Source of the DNA: Sneathiella sp.
GTDB taxonomy: Bacteria > Pseudomonadota > Alphaproteobacteria > Sneathiellales > Sneathiellaceae
Assembly: GCF_029233945.1 (NCBI RefSeq)
Contig: NZ_JARGOQ010000031.1
Coordinates: 1 to 44,777, forward strand
Direction: 5' to 3'
Length of the DNA: 44,777 nt
The notes beneath the pieces were generated by a model. That model did not search any database and had not been told where the DNA came from. It worked only from the letters and a program-made list of their open reading frames with translations. Numbering within the stretch: position 1 is the stretch's first letter; the number at the start of each line of letters is the position of its first letter. The position numbers were made by a program, and so were the translations under genes. Of the stretch, positions 1-8,479 are shown one piece after another.

Positions 1-1202
1 GCCTTGGTGGAGGCAACGCCGATTTCCGGCCCCGCCTGCGTATGGAAGACGAAATCGCTTTCCCGGCCCATGGAGCTTTCTTCCACATTGACGATGGAGG
101 CAATATGCTGCCCGTTCGCTTTTGCATATTTAAGCGCCGCGAGCGTATCCGCCGTCTCCCCCGATTGGGAGATAAAAAGCGCGAGCCCGCCTTTTTTAAG
201 CGGCATCTGGCGATAGCGGAATTCGGAAGCGATATCCACCTCGACGTTGAGATCGGCAATCCCCTCGAACCAGTATTTCGCGATCATCCCCGCATAGAAG
301 GAGGTGCCGCAGGCAACAATCGTCACTTTCGGCAGGTCGTTCCAGTCAAACGGCAGATCGGGCAGCGTGATCGTGCGGCTTTTGGGGTTGAAGAAGCTGT
401 TCAGCGTCTCTCCCATCACCGCCGGCTGCTCAGCAATTTCCTTCATCATGAAATGGCGGTGATTGCCCTTGCCGATCATCGCGCCGGAGAGTTGGGTTTG
501 TTTAATCGGTCGTTCGACCTCTTTGCCATCCTTGTCGTAAAAGGTCGCGCCATCGCGGGTCAGTACGGCCCAGTCGTCTTCCTCCAGATAGGAAATCCGC
601 ACGGTGAGCGGCGCGAGCGCCAGCGCGTCGGAGCCCAGAAACATCTCCCCATCGCCCCAACCGACGGCGAGCGGGGCGCCGCGCCGGGCACCAATCATCA
701 GGTTGTCGTGGGTTTTAAAGATCACCGCGAGCGAGAATGCGCCATGCAGTTTTTTGAGCACGCTGGCCATCGCCTCTTCCGGGCTTTTGCCCGCGTCGAT
801 ATAGCTGGTGATCAGCTGCGCCGCGATCTCCGTATCGGTCTCGGACTCAAAAGTGTATCCCTTTGCTGTCAGTTCATCGGCCAGCTCCCGGTAATTCTCA
901 ATAATGCCGTTATGGACGAGTGCGATCTGCTGGGTCATATGCGGATGGGCATTGACCTCGTTCGGCACGCCATGGGTCGCCCAGCGGGTATGGCCGATCC
1001 CGGCGAGGCCTTGAAGGTTATCGCCTTCCAGCACTCTTTCGAGATTTTCAAGCTTGCCTTCGGCGCGGCGGCGGTCGATCCCGCCCTCGGTCAGGGTCGC
1101 GATCCCGGCGCTGTCATAACCGCGATATTCCAGGCGCTTCAGCCCGCCAATCAGCGACGGCACTACATCCTTCTTGCCGAGAACCCCGATAATTCCACAC
1201 AT
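1..1202 (-). CDS. glmS: Glutamine--fructose-6-phosphate aminotransferase (isomerizing), partial
   Basis: This enzyme makes glucosamine-6-phosphate from fructose-6-phosphate and glutamine, the first committed step towards UDP-GlcNAc. The minus-strand reading starts MCGIIGVLGKK, so the catalytic N-terminal Cys of class II glutaminases is at residue 2. Next come the glutaminase landmarks TRWATHG and HNGIIEN, and later a SIS (sugar isomerase) segment with SQSGETADT. About 400 of the family's roughly 600 residues are present; the C-terminal SIS domain runs off the window start. It lies 37 bp downstream of glmU on the same strand, so the two probably form one operon supplying precursors for peptidoglycan and LPS. 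Identification is secure. Confidence 0.96.
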   Translation of the reverse strand, partial: MCGIIGVLGKKDVVPSLIGGLKRLEYRGYDSAGIATLTEGGIDRRRAEGKLENLERVLEGDNLQGLAGIGHTRWATHGVPNEVNAHPHMTQQIALVHNGIIENYRELADELTAKGYTFESETDTEIAAQLITSYIDAGKSPEEAMASVLKKLHGAFSLAVIFKTHDNLMIGARRGAPLAVGWGDGEMFLGSDALALAPLTVRISYLEEDDWAVLTRDGATFYDKDGKEVERPIKQTQLSGAMIGKGNHRHFMMKEIAEQPAVMGETLNSFFNPKSRTITLPDLPFDWNDLPKVTIVACGTSFYAGMIAKYWFEGIADLNVEVDIASEFRYRQMPLKKGGLALFISQSGETADTLAALKYAKANGQHIASIVNVEESSMGRESDFVFHTQAGPEIGVASTK

Positions 1203-1239
1203 ATTCCGCTTACCTTATAATAAAATCAATATACTGGCG

Positions 1240-2577
1240 CTATTTCTTGACTTTCTTCTTCAAGTCCCGAAACCGCTTGGCCCAGCCGGGCTTCTGTTTC
1301 TCATCGGCCCGCTCAATGCCGAGGGCATCGGCCGCCACATCCTTCGATATGGTGCTACCCGCCCCGATAATCGCGCCATCGCCGACCTTGACCGGAGCGA
1401 CGAGTGCAGTGTTGGAGCCGATAAAAGCCCCGGCCCCGATATCGGTCTTGAACTTGTCATAGCCATCATAATTACAGGTGATGGTGCCCGCCCCGATATT
1501 GGCCTCCGCGCCGATGCGCGCATCGCCGATATAGGAAAGATGGCTGACTTTCGCGCCGGTCTCGATTTGCGATTTCTTCACTTCGACGAAATTTCCGATC
1601 TTCACGTCACGCGCGATGTCCGCCCCGGGGCGCAGCCTTGCAAAGGGGCCAATCTGAGCGGCCTCCCCAATGATGGTCCCTTCCAGATGGCTATAGGCCT
1701 TGATGCGGACATTGTCACCCACTGTCACGCCCGGCCCAAAAAAGACACCGGGCTCGACCACCACGTCCCGCCCGAGTTTTGTATCATGACTGAACCAGAC
1801 GGTGTCGGGATCGATCAGCGTCGCGCCTTCCGTCATCGCTGCCGCGCGCCAGCGGTTTTGCGCGATTGCCTCGGCCTCGGCAAGCTGTGCCCTGTTATTA
1901 ACCCCGAGCAGCTCCTGCTCCGCGCCCTTGACATAGGCGCAAGTGAGGCCGCGGCTGATGGCGATCTCGACGATATCGGTGAGATAATATTCGCCCTTGG
2001 CATTCTTGTTATCGACCGCCTTGATGAGATCCGCGAGATGTCCGCCATTGATCGCCATGACCCCGGAATTACAGAGGCCGACGGCGCGCTCTTCTGCATT
2101 GGCGTCGGCAAATTCGACAATGGCGGTGAGATTGCCCTTGGCGTCCGTGACCAGCCGACCATATTCCAGCGGGTCATCCGGTTCAAACCCCAGCACGACA
2201 ACGGCGCAGGTCTTGCTCGCACGGCGTTTCTCGATCATCTTGCGAAGGGTGCCCGCCTCGATCAGCGGGGTATCGCCATAAAGGATCAGCACATCGCCCT
2301 CAAACCCGTGAAGCGCATCGAGCGCCGCCACCACCGCATGCCCGGTGCCAAGAGCCTCTTTCTGGATGGCAATCTCGGCGGGGGCGACCTCTTTCTGCAC
2401 CGTCTCCATGGTCGGTGACGTCACCACCACGATTTTCTCGGGCTCAAGCGTCCCCACCGTGCCCAGCAGATGGGAAATCATGGGGCGACCGCCCACCTCA
2501 TGCATGACTTTCGGCTTGGCCGATTTCATGCGGGTTCCGGCTCCGGCAGCGAGGACAACGGCGGCTATGGATGACAT
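1240..2577 (-). CDS. glmU: Bifunctional UDP-N-acetylglucosamine pyrophosphorylase / glucosamine-1-phosphate N-acetyltransferase
   Basis: GlmU performs the last two steps to UDP-GlcNAc: acetylation of glucosamine-1-phosphate and uridylyl transfer. The N-terminal half has the nucleotidyltransferase signature VVLAAGAGTRMKS followed by KPKVMHEVGG and YGDTPLI. The C-terminal half is a left-handed beta-helix of hexapeptide repeats (around GAGTITCNYDGYDKF and IGAGSTISKD). The chosen ATG gives a protein of 445 residues, normal for the family. A TTG 21 nt upstream is also in frame but would add an atypical extension. glmS follows in the same direction, and gph is divergent across an AT-rich gap of about 110 bp that must hold both promoters. 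Confidence 0.96.
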   Translation of the reverse strand: MSSIAAVVLAAGAGTRMKSAKPKVMHEVGGRPMISHLLGTVGTLEPEKIVVVTSPTMETVQKEVAPAEIAIQKEALGTGHAVVAALDALHGFEGDVLILYGDTPLIEAGTLRKMIEKRRASKTCAVVVLGFEPDDPLEYGRLVTDAKGNLTAIVEFADANAEERAVGLCNSGVMAINGGHLADLIKAVDNKNAKGEYYLTDIVEIAISRGLTCAYVKGAEQELLGVNNRAQLAEAEAIAQNRWRAAAMTEGATLIDPDTVWFSHDTKLGRDVVVEPGVFFGPGVTVGDNVRIKAYSHLEGTIIGEAAQIGPFARLRPGADIARDVKIGNFVEVKKSQIETGAKVSHLSYIGDARIGAEANIGAGTITCNYDGYDKFKTDIGAGAFIGSNTALVAPVKVGDGAIIGAGSTISKDVAADALGIERADEKQKPGWAKRFRDLKKKVKK

Positions 2578-2687
2578 TTCATTACTCGTTCTCAGCAAAC
2601 TTCATCAAACTTGACTAGACTTGGGCATAAATAACACCTAACCCTACAGGATAAACAAATAAAAAAATGTTACCGGATTTTACATAA

Positions 2688-3350
2688 ATGCAAGATATCG
2701 CCGTAATTTTTGATCTCGACGGGACACTGGTGGATACCGCGCCGGACCTTCATGATGCGTTAAATCACACGCTTGCCCGCGCCGGGCGCGACACTATGGA
2801 CATAGAGCATGTCCAGGGTCTCATCGGTCACGGCGCGCGCGCGCTCCTCCAGAAAGGGCTCACAGCGACGGGCGGCATGCCGGAAAATGAACGGTTTGAA
2901 GAGCTTGTGGCCATTTTCTTCGCCTATTACAAGGAACATCTCAGCGATAACAGCAAGCCCTTTGACGGCGTGGTTGACGCGCTTGAGGCACTCAGGGCCG
3001 AGGGGGCGAAGCTGGGCGTCTGTACCAACAAGTCGATCGGATTTGCCGAACCGCTGCTCAACGAGCTCGATTTGACCCGACATTTCACGGTCATAACCGG
3101 CGGTGACAGTTTTTCAGTCAAAAAGCCCGATGCCGGTCATATTACCGGCACTCTCGACCTGATGGGCCATAACGGCGGGCGGGCCTTTATGATCGGGGAC
3201 AGCATCAACGATATCATGGCCGCGCGCAATGCCGGTATCCCCTCCGTCGCGGTGACCTTTGGCTATACGGAAACCCCCGTACAGGAACTCGGCCCCGATC
3301 ATATCATCGATCATTTCAATGAACTGGTCCCGCTGATTAAATCCCTTTGA
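2688..3350 (+). CDS. gph: Phosphoglycolate phosphatase (HAD superfamily)
   Basis: This HAD-IA hydrolase is expected to dephosphorylate 2-phosphoglycolate, a product of oxidised DNA-end repair and of oxygenase side reactions. All HAD motifs are visible: motif I FDLDGTLVDTAPDL near the N-terminus, motif II VCTNKS, the motif III lysine in KKPDAGH, and motif IV MIGDSINDIMAARNAG. The length of 220 residues is typical. It is divergent from glmU and convergent with the DUF2846 lipoprotein gene. HAD substrate specificity cannot be read with certainty from sequence, but the helical cap and the full-length match favour Gph. Confidence 0.88.
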   Translation: MQDIAVIFDLDGTLVDTAPDLHDALNHTLARAGRDTMDIEHVQGLIGHGARALLQKGLTATGGMPENERFEELVAIFFAYYKEHLSDNSKPFDGVVDALEALRAEGAKLGVCTNKSIGFAEPLLNELDLTRHFTVITGGDSFSVKKPDAGHITGTLDLMGHNGGRAFMIGDSINDIMAARNAGIPSVAVTFGYTETPVQELGPDHIIDHFNELVPLIKSL

Positions 3351-3360
3351 CGGGCTGAAA

Positions 3361-3786
3361 TCAGCCACCCTCATATCGCATTTCCTGAATCTCGCTCAAA
3401 GCCTGTTTTTCGGGAACAAGCACAGTGTAGTAGGTCAGAAGGTAGAAACCTTCCTGGAATACCTTAAGATAGTAGGTTTCTCCTTCAACGACTTCCAGGA
3501 GAAACTCCTGATCAACATACATTCCATCCGTATGAAATTTATGTATTCCGGGCTCCATCTGATGAGTGAGATATCCACCGGTATGGAGTTCTCCGACCAA
3601 CTGACCGCCTGCCACGAATGGCGTCGTTCCCCCGCTCCCCTTCATCTGGGTGCTTATTCTGTATACATAAACGAGAGCTTTGCCCGGTTCCGGCTTCAGC
3701 CCCGCATTAAGTTCGGAAAATTTAGGTCCGGTTGCCGTGCAGCCGACGAGAATGAGGAAAGCAAAGGCAGAGATAAGAAAACGCAT
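3361..3786 (-). CDS. DUF2846-type lipoprotein
   Basis: A 141-residue predicted lipoprotein. The N-terminus MRFLISAFAFLILVGCTATG is a signal peptide ending in a lipobox (LVGC), so Cys16 should be lipidated. The rest is beta-rich, with KALVYVYRIS and a GIHKFHTDG/VVEGETYYLKVF pattern typical of DUF2846 domains, which resemble small envelope lipoproteins of unknown role. It is convergent with gph; the stop codon lies in a short GGCTGA/TCAGCC hairpin shared by both gene ends. No operon partner is obvious, since the lipoprotein hydrolase gene upstream is about 90 bp away. Confidence 0.72.
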   Translation of the reverse strand: MRFLISAFAFLILVGCTATGPKFSELNAGLKPEPGKALVYVYRISTQMKGSGGTTPFVAGGQLVGELHTGGYLTHQMEPGIHKFHTDGMYVDQEFLLEVVEGETYYLKVFQEGFYLLTYYTVLVPEKQALSEIQEMRYEGG

Positions 3787-3874
3787 GAAGGCCCCATGGA
3801 TGGATAAGTAAAGCCTTATCCACCTAGCGCGAAAACTAGAATATCACAACAAAAAATTGTTCCAATTATAGGAT

Positions 3875-4861
3875 CTATTCGTCCTTAAAGAGCGGGAGGG
3901 AGGCGATTTTCTTGCCCGACGGGATTTCCCGCTTCTTGATCCATTCGGCGATATCGCGCCAGACGACGGGGCCTTGCAGATCGCGCATCAGCATATGCCA
4001 GCCGTTCTCATAGAGGACAATATCGCTGCCCGGTGCGAGCTCGGCGGCAATCTTCTCGATCGGTTCCTTCGGGACGAGCTGGTCATTCTCCCCGTAGAGC
4101 AGCAGGGTCGGCAGCTTGATATCCTTCACGGCGTCATAGGCGGCGTCCATGATATTGACGAGACCATAGACGCTGTCGATCCGGGTTTCCTTTATAAAGA
4201 GCGGATCGGCGGAGAGATTGCGCAGCATGGAGATATTGTCGGACGCCCGAATGCCAAGGCCCTGCCCGGTCATCTTGACCTCGGGCACGGTATGCGCCGC
4301 CGTCCAGAGAACCGCCTGATAGAAGGGGTTGAGCGCCTGCCAGCCCCAGACAGCCGGGGCAGAGAGGATAATGCCATCCACCTCCGGGAAGTCATCCGAG
4401 GTGACTGCCGTGATCAGGACCGCGCCGCCCATGCTCTCGCCTAACAGATAGATCGGCTTGCCGGGATATGTCGCCCGAGTCTCCTCCACCATGGTGGCAA
4501 GATCCTGTATCATCAATTCCTGCCCCGGCCAGATGCCGAAATTCGGCGCTTCCCCGAAGCCGCGCTGATCATAGGCGATGGTGGTCAGCTCCTCCCCGAT
4601 CCACCAGCTGCCGGGAAAAGCATAGGTGTTGTTATAATCATTAAAACCGTGCACGGCGATAATAATGGCGGCGGGCTCCTCTGCAGCCCAGATTTTCACG
4701 GGGAGTTTTTCCCCGTCCCGTGTTTGCAGATAGCGATCCGTCAGTTCGGCGGGCGTTGTTTCGGGACCGGCCTGCTGCACCACCGGAGAGCAGGCGGCGA
4801 GGAAGAACAGTGCCATTGCCCAGGGTGTGAATTGCCGAAATAGCCTATCGAAATAATTCAT
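3875..4861 (-). CDS. Alpha/beta hydrolase, monoacylglycerol-lipase-like lipoprotein
   Basis: A 328-residue serine hydrolase of the hydrolase_4 (S33/monoglyceride lipase-like) group. It begins with a signal sequence and a lipobox (FFLAACSP), so it is probably a membrane-anchored lipoprotein acting in the envelope. The nucleophile elbow GESMGG is visible, with an upstream oxyanion-region HGFNDYN, a likely acid in YGENDQLVP and the catalytic His in ENGWHML. Its ATG overlaps the stop of the uracil-DNA glycosylase gene upstream (ATGA), which implies co-transcription, although no functional link is evident. The substrate is unknown; a lysophospholipase or monoacylglycerol lipase is the family-based guess. 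Confidence 0.82.
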   Translation of the reverse strand: MNYFDRLFRQFTPWAMALFFLAACSPVVQQAGPETTPAELTDRYLQTRDGEKLPVKIWAAEEPAAIIIAVHGFNDYNNTYAFPGSWWIGEELTTIAYDQRGFGEAPNFGIWPGQELMIQDLATMVEETRATYPGKPIYLLGESMGGAVLITAVTSDDFPEVDGIILSAPAVWGWQALNPFYQAVLWTAAHTVPEVKMTGQGLGIRASDNISMLRNLSADPLFIKETRIDSVYGLVNIMDAAYDAVKDIKLPTLLLYGENDQLVPKEPIEKIAAELAPGSDIVLYENGWHMLMRDLQGPVVWRDIAEWIKKREIPSGKKIASLPLFKDE

Positions 4862-5454
4862 CCGATCAGTTCCTGAACTCTTTTCCTCAAATACGGCACG
4901 ACATCCGCCTCAAACCAGTCATTTTTCTTCATCCAGCCCTGCACCCGCCAGCTGGGATGCGGCAGCGGCAGGATATCCGGGCCATAGTCCCGAAATCGGG
5001 CTACCGTTTCTGTCAGGGTTTTCTTACGCGTCGATGACAGATAATATTTATGCGCATATTGCCCGACTGCCAGGGTCAGCCGGATATTTTTTAACTCCGG
5101 GATCAGCTTCGGATGCCAGCTTTTGGCGCATTCGGGGCGCGGCGGCGCGTCCCCGCCGCTCTTTTGCTTTCCGGGATAACAGAACCCTTGCGGCACGATG
5201 GCGAAATTCTTCGGATTATAGAAAGTATCCTTATCGACGCCGAGCCAGTCGCGCAAGCGATCCCCGGACGGGTCGTCCCAGGGAATGCCACTCGCATGGA
5301 CCTTTGTGCCCGGTGCCTGCCCCGCGATCAGGACCGGCGCGGCTGTATCGGCGACCAGCACCGGCCGGGGGCCGAGCGGTAGATGCGCCTCGCAGATACG
5401 GCAGGCGCGAATTTCAGTGAGGAGAGTTGCCAGCGGATCAGATGTTTCCGTCAT
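4858..5454 (-). CDS. Uracil-DNA glycosylase family protein, Fe-S type
   Basis: A 198-residue member of the uracil-DNA glycosylase superfamily, which removes uracil from deaminated DNA. Four cysteines (about residues 18, 21, 92 and 109, the first pair as CRIC) match the spacing of the 4Fe-4S ligands in family 4/5-like enzymes. The active-site segment is GQAPGTKVHASGIPWDDPSG, with the His-containing LPHPSWR near the C-terminus. The water-activating region is variant compared with classic family 4 (GEAPG), so the exact subfamily is uncertain. The 3' end overlaps the following lipoprotein hydrolase gene by 4 nt. Confidence 0.8.
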   Translation of the reverse strand: MTETSDPLATLLTEIRACRICEAHLPLGPRPVLVADTAAPVLIAGQAPGTKVHASGIPWDDPSGDRLRDWLGVDKDTFYNPKNFAIVPQGFCYPGKQKSGGDAPPRPECAKSWHPKLIPELKNIRLTLAVGQYAHKYYLSSTRKKTLTETVARFRDYGPDILPLPHPSWRVQGWMKKNDWFEADVVPYLRKRVQELIG

Positions 5455-5475
5455 CAGGCCCCTTTCCGCCCGCGG

Positions 5476-5754
5476 TCAGTTTCCGGGCTGCATCAGGGCG
5501 TTGAGTTCAGTCATGTGGCGCGAACCGGGTCGGTGCAGGATAATACCGTTCGGCACCGATCTGTTCCAATCCTGATCTATTTTTTTGGTTATTTTATTGC
5601 CTGTTACGACACAAATATCATGATTTACTTTAAAAATACTTCCGCCCTCATCCTGATCATATCGTGCGGGGCTTGCGAGGCCGATTTTATGGCCCCGCAT
5701 CGCCAGCCAGCTGGCCGCCCGCCGTCCTTCAAGGATGAGGAAAGGGTCATTCAC
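5476..5754 (-). CDS. Possible small protein overlapping the end of the crotonase gene
   Basis: An open frame of 92 codons beginning with GTG that overlaps the stop of the crotonase gene (GTGAATGA), an arrangement typical of translational coupling. It then runs through a region where no other gene lies, ending just before the glycosylase gene. The product (VNDPFLILEGRRAASWLAM...) is not one I recognise. It has no signal peptide or obvious membrane segment and is moderately charged. Base use towards the 3' end is more AT-rich than in the neighbours. It could be a genuine hypothetical gene or a fortuitous open frame. Confidence 0.35.
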   Translation of the reverse strand: MNDPFLILEGRRAASWLAMRGHKIGLASPARYDQDEGGSIFKVNHDICVVTGNKITKKIDQDWNRSVPNGIILHRPGSRHMTELNALMQPGN

Positions 5755-6547
5755 CTTTGAAATTTCCCGGTCGTTTTTCAAAAAAGGCGGTAATCGCCTC
5801 GTCATGGTCCTTCGCGTGATGGGACAATGCCTGGAAGGCCGCCGACATCTCCAGCAGGCTGTCGAGGCGCATATGCTCGCCCTCCCGCAGGAGTTTCTTC
5901 GCCATACGCAGCGCATGGGGCGGATTTGCCGCGATGCGCTTGGCGAGATCCGTCGCCGCCGTCATCAGATCCGCATCCTCGACCACGCTGGAGACAAGGC
6001 CCCAGTCAAGGGCCGTCGGGGCATCGATCATATCACCGGTAAAGGTGAGTTCCGCCGCGCGACTCTTGCCGATCAGGCGCGGCAGGAACCAGGCCCCGCC
6101 ATCCCCCGGAATGATGCCGAGCTTGACGAAACTTTCCGCGAAACGCGCGGATTTCCCGGCAATGCGGATATCGCACATGCAGGCAAGGTCGCAGCCCGCG
6201 CCGACCGCCGGGCCATTGACGGCGGCGATGGTTGGTACTTCCAGATCGTAGAAAGAGAGCGGGATCTTCTGAATGCCATGACGGTATCCCTGCCGCAGCT
6301 CCGCCGGGGAGCCCGCGAACAGCCCTTCCTTGTCGCGCATATGCTTGACATTGCCGCCGGCGGAGAAGGCCTTGCCCGCCCCCGTCAGGATCACGCAGCG
6401 TACGCTGTTGTCTTTGTTGATACGGTCCGCCGCATTCAGGAATGCGTCGAAGATGATATCATCGGAGAGGGCATTGCGCTCCTCCGGCCGATTGATCGTG
6501 AGGGTTACAATTCCCCCATCTTGTTCATATAAAAGAGCTTCAGTCAT
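5747..6547 (-). CDS. Enoyl-CoA hydratase/isomerase (crotonase family)
   Basis: A 266-residue crotonase-fold enzyme that probably hydrates or isomerises an acyl-CoA intermediate in fatty acid or amino acid degradation. Visible hallmarks are the N-terminal VTLTINRPEERNALS, the oxyanion-hole segments GAGKAFSAGGNVKHM and AAVNGPAVGAGCDLA, and the SFVKLGIIPGDGG strand, which carries Gly-Asp-Gly where hydratases often have a catalytic Glu. That substitution leaves hydratase versus isomerase or another crotonase activity open. It stands apart from other beta-oxidation genes here; an acyl-CoA dehydrogenase lies far away at 42.6 kb. Confidence 0.88.
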   Translation of the reverse strand: MTEALLYEQDGGIVTLTINRPEERNALSDDIIFDAFLNAADRINKDNSVRCVILTGAGKAFSAGGNVKHMRDKEGLFAGSPAELRQGYRHGIQKIPLSFYDLEVPTIAAVNGPAVGAGCDLACMCDIRIAGKSARFAESFVKLGIIPGDGGAWFLPRLIGKSRAAELTFTGDMIDAPTALDWGLVSSVVEDADLMTAATDLAKRIAANPPHALRMAKKLLREGEHMRLDSLLEMSAAFQALSHHAKDHDEAITAFFEKRPGNFKGE

Positions 6548-6620
6548 AGCGCCAAGCTACTCAATTGCCTGCGAAATAGAAAGCGGGAATCGCGCAGTTT
6601 ATCGATTATTCCGGTGATGC

Positions 6621-7400
6621 TCAGGCGGTCCGCCCGTAAAATGTCATCTGCGCTTCCCTTGAAAGCGCAATCCCGGGCTCGGTATTATAGGCCAGGACGG
6701 CCAGCATCCGGGTTCGCGATCCCTCGTTCGGGGTCACCCGGTGCAGGGAGTTTCGTCCCCGAAAGAGCACGAGGGCGCCGGCATCCATGGAGAGGCCTTT
6801 CGCCGCCGTTCGCCCCTCCAGGACATCGGCGACACCCTCAAAATTCATGTCCCCCGCATCGGCATCGCGCAGCGCGCTGACATACTCGAATTCCCCGCCG
6901 CTAGTCGTGGGCTGCACCATCAATGTGATGGCGAAAGAGGAATTATCGAAATGCCAGCCCAGCTCCTGCCCCGTTTCCGCATAATGCAAATTGACCGAGG
7001 AGAGCGGATCGGCATAGTTATAAAGCCTCTCCTCTCCCAGTATATCGCAGAGAAATTCCCTGAATTCCGGCGCGTCATACAGGGTGCGGAGCGGCGAGCC
7101 TTCGGGCAACACATCATCGGTGATACAGCCCTTCGACGAGACAACCATGCGGTTGCGCGTATGATCGGCGGGAAAGGACGGATCGACCGCGCTGAGATAG
7201 ACCGTATGTTCCTTCCGGCTGGCATAAACCTTGTCGCGATGGGCCTCCCCCTCCGCCTGTATCGCGTCAATTGCCGCTTTTGTTGCAAATTTCGGCATCA
7301 CCAGAACGCCCTGCTCGTCCAGCGCCTCCCGGCAGGCGGCGCGAAAGGCGGGGTCATTGATCGGGTGACGGGTCAAATCCACAATTTCGTTCAGTTTCAT
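6621..7400 (-). CDS. 2-oxoglutarate/Fe(II)-dependent oxygenase
   Basis: A 259-residue cupin-fold dioxygenase-like protein. Counting from the ATG chosen here, the iron facial triad is readable as H150-x-D152 (GWHFDNS) and H220 (SLHRVTP), with R231 (SRTRML) as the likely 2-oxoglutarate-binding Arg. The ATG at 7400 is preceded by a strong Shine-Dalgarno (GGGAGG), which decides it over an upstream in-frame start. It resembles HalD/ArpA-type small-molecule oxygenases by overall pattern, but the substrate cannot be inferred. It is divergent from an EamA exporter gene, which may hint at a small amino-acid-like substrate. Confidence 0.78.
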   Translation of the reverse strand: MKLNEIVDLTRHPINDPAFRAACREALDEQGVLVMPKFATKAAIDAIQAEGEAHRDKVYASRKEHTVYLSAVDPSFPADHTRNRMVVSSKGCITDDVLPEGSPLRTLYDAPEFREFLCDILGEERLYNYADPLSSVNLHYAETGQELGWHFDNSSFAITLMVQPTTSGGEFEYVSALRDADAGDMNFEGVADVLEGRTAAKGLSMDAGALVLFRGRNSLHRVTPNEGSRTRMLAVLAYNTEPGIALSREAQMTFYGRTA

Positions 7401-7433
7401 TTTTACCTCCCTCACAATATCTTTGAAACTCAA

Positions 7434-7588
7434 TCAGCGACGGTCGCTTAGCCGGGTTTTATCCAGTTCCTGACCCTATCAGCATCCATATGCTTGTCAC
7501 TGGAAAACTTGACAATAAGCCGGATAGGGAGGATCGTTTAGGCAAGAGGGGTTCAACCTCAAAAAAATAAAAACGATCAAGGAACCCA
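7434..7588. promoter_or_regulatory. Divergent promoter region
   Basis: A gap of about 155 bp separating the oxygenase and EamA transporter genes, which are transcribed away from each other, so both promoters should lie here. A TTGACA hexamer is visible around 7510, but no convincing spaced -10 box follows it. No riboswitch or clear operator was recognised. Confidence 0.3.
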
Positions 7589-8479
7589 ATGTCAGCGCCT
7601 TCAACGCCCGCAGATTCCAGCTTTTCCTACAAGGGAATATTCCTGTTCTGTACCGCTATTTTCTTTTTTGCGGTCATGGACACGACTGTCAAATATGCGA
7701 ACGAGAGCTATCCGCCGGTTCAGGTTGTCTGGGCGCGTTATTTTTTTCATACGGTATTGATGGCGGCCATTTTGCTGCCAAAACACGGCTTGCAGATCAT
7801 CCGGACGAACCGCCTCAAGATGCAGCTCATCCGCTCTATTTTCCTGCTGCTCGCGACCGTCTGCTTCTTCACGGCGGTGAAATATGTCCCGCTCGCCGAT
7901 GCGGCGGCCCTTGGGGCCACGGCGCCGCTCTTCGTGATTATCTTTTCGGTCGTGCTTCTTAAAGAGAAGGTCAACGCCCGAAGATGGGCGGCGGTGATCA
8001 TCGGCTTTGGCGGGGCGATGATCGTCCTCCGGCCCGGCATGCTCGAAGTGCATCCCGCGCTTTTTCTGGTGATTGGAACGTCGATCTTCTACGCGCTCTA
8101 TCAAATTGCCACGCGCTTTCTCTCCGGGATTGACAGTCCGGCGACCACCATTACCTATTCGGCGCTGATCGGCACCGTCGGCATGAGTTTTGTTGTTCCT
8201 TTCTTCTGGGTCATGCCGGATCTGAAGGGCTGGCTAATCTTGGGCGTCATCGGGTTTATTGGCGGATTCAGCCATTTCATCATTATCAAGGCGTTTGACT
8301 ATACGGAGGCCTCCACCGTTGCGCCGTTCCAGTATACGCAGCTCATCTGGCTGGCCATTTTCGGCTATATTGTCTTCGGGAATTTCCCGGATAATTTCAC
8401 GATACTCGGCGCGGCCATCATCGTCGCCAGCGGGCTTTACATCCTCTATCGGGAACGGCAGGTGAAAACCGGGGCCTAG
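7589..8479 (+). CDS. EamA-family (DMT superfamily) transporter
   Basis: A 296-residue integral membrane protein with about ten hydrophobic segments in two EamA repeats, the drug/metabolite transporter fold. The first repeat starts GIFLFCTAIFFFAVMDTTVK and contains the usual WARYFFH motif; the second starts near FLVIGTSIFYALYQIATR. Such proteins export or import small metabolites, often amino acids or nucleobases; the substrate cannot be read from sequence. An AAGGAA ribosome binding site precedes the ATG. Its 3' end overlaps by 4 bp the convergent second EamA gene. Confidence 0.85.
   Translation: MSAPSTPADSSFSYKGIFLFCTAIFFFAVMDTTVKYANESYPPVQVVWARYFFHTVLMAAILLPKHGLQIIRTNRLKMQLIRSIFLLLATVCFFTAVKYVPLADAAALGATAPLFVIIFSVVLLKEKVNARRWAAVIIGFGGAMIVLRPGMLEVHPALFLVIGTSIFYALYQIATRFLSGIDSPATTITYSALIGTVGMSFVVPFFWVMPDLKGWLILGVIGFIGGFSHFIIIKAFDYTEASTVAPFQYTQLIWLAIFGYIVFGNFPDNFTILGAAIIVASGLYILYRERQVKTGA

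Noticed and set aside
42-1220. Long plus-strand open frame antisense to glmS
   Set aside because: Mirror of the clear glmS coding frame. Its translation has no recognisable domain and the opposite strand encodes a textbook glutaminase.
3353-3366. GGCTGA/TCAGCC hairpin between gph and the DUF2846 gene as a terminator
   Set aside because: The stem is only 6 bp and no T-run follows on either strand.
7472-7481. CCTGACCCTA near the oxygenase/EamA gap, like the end of the inserted element
   Set aside because: Only about ten bases match and no second end or TA-flanked partner was found, so chance is likely.
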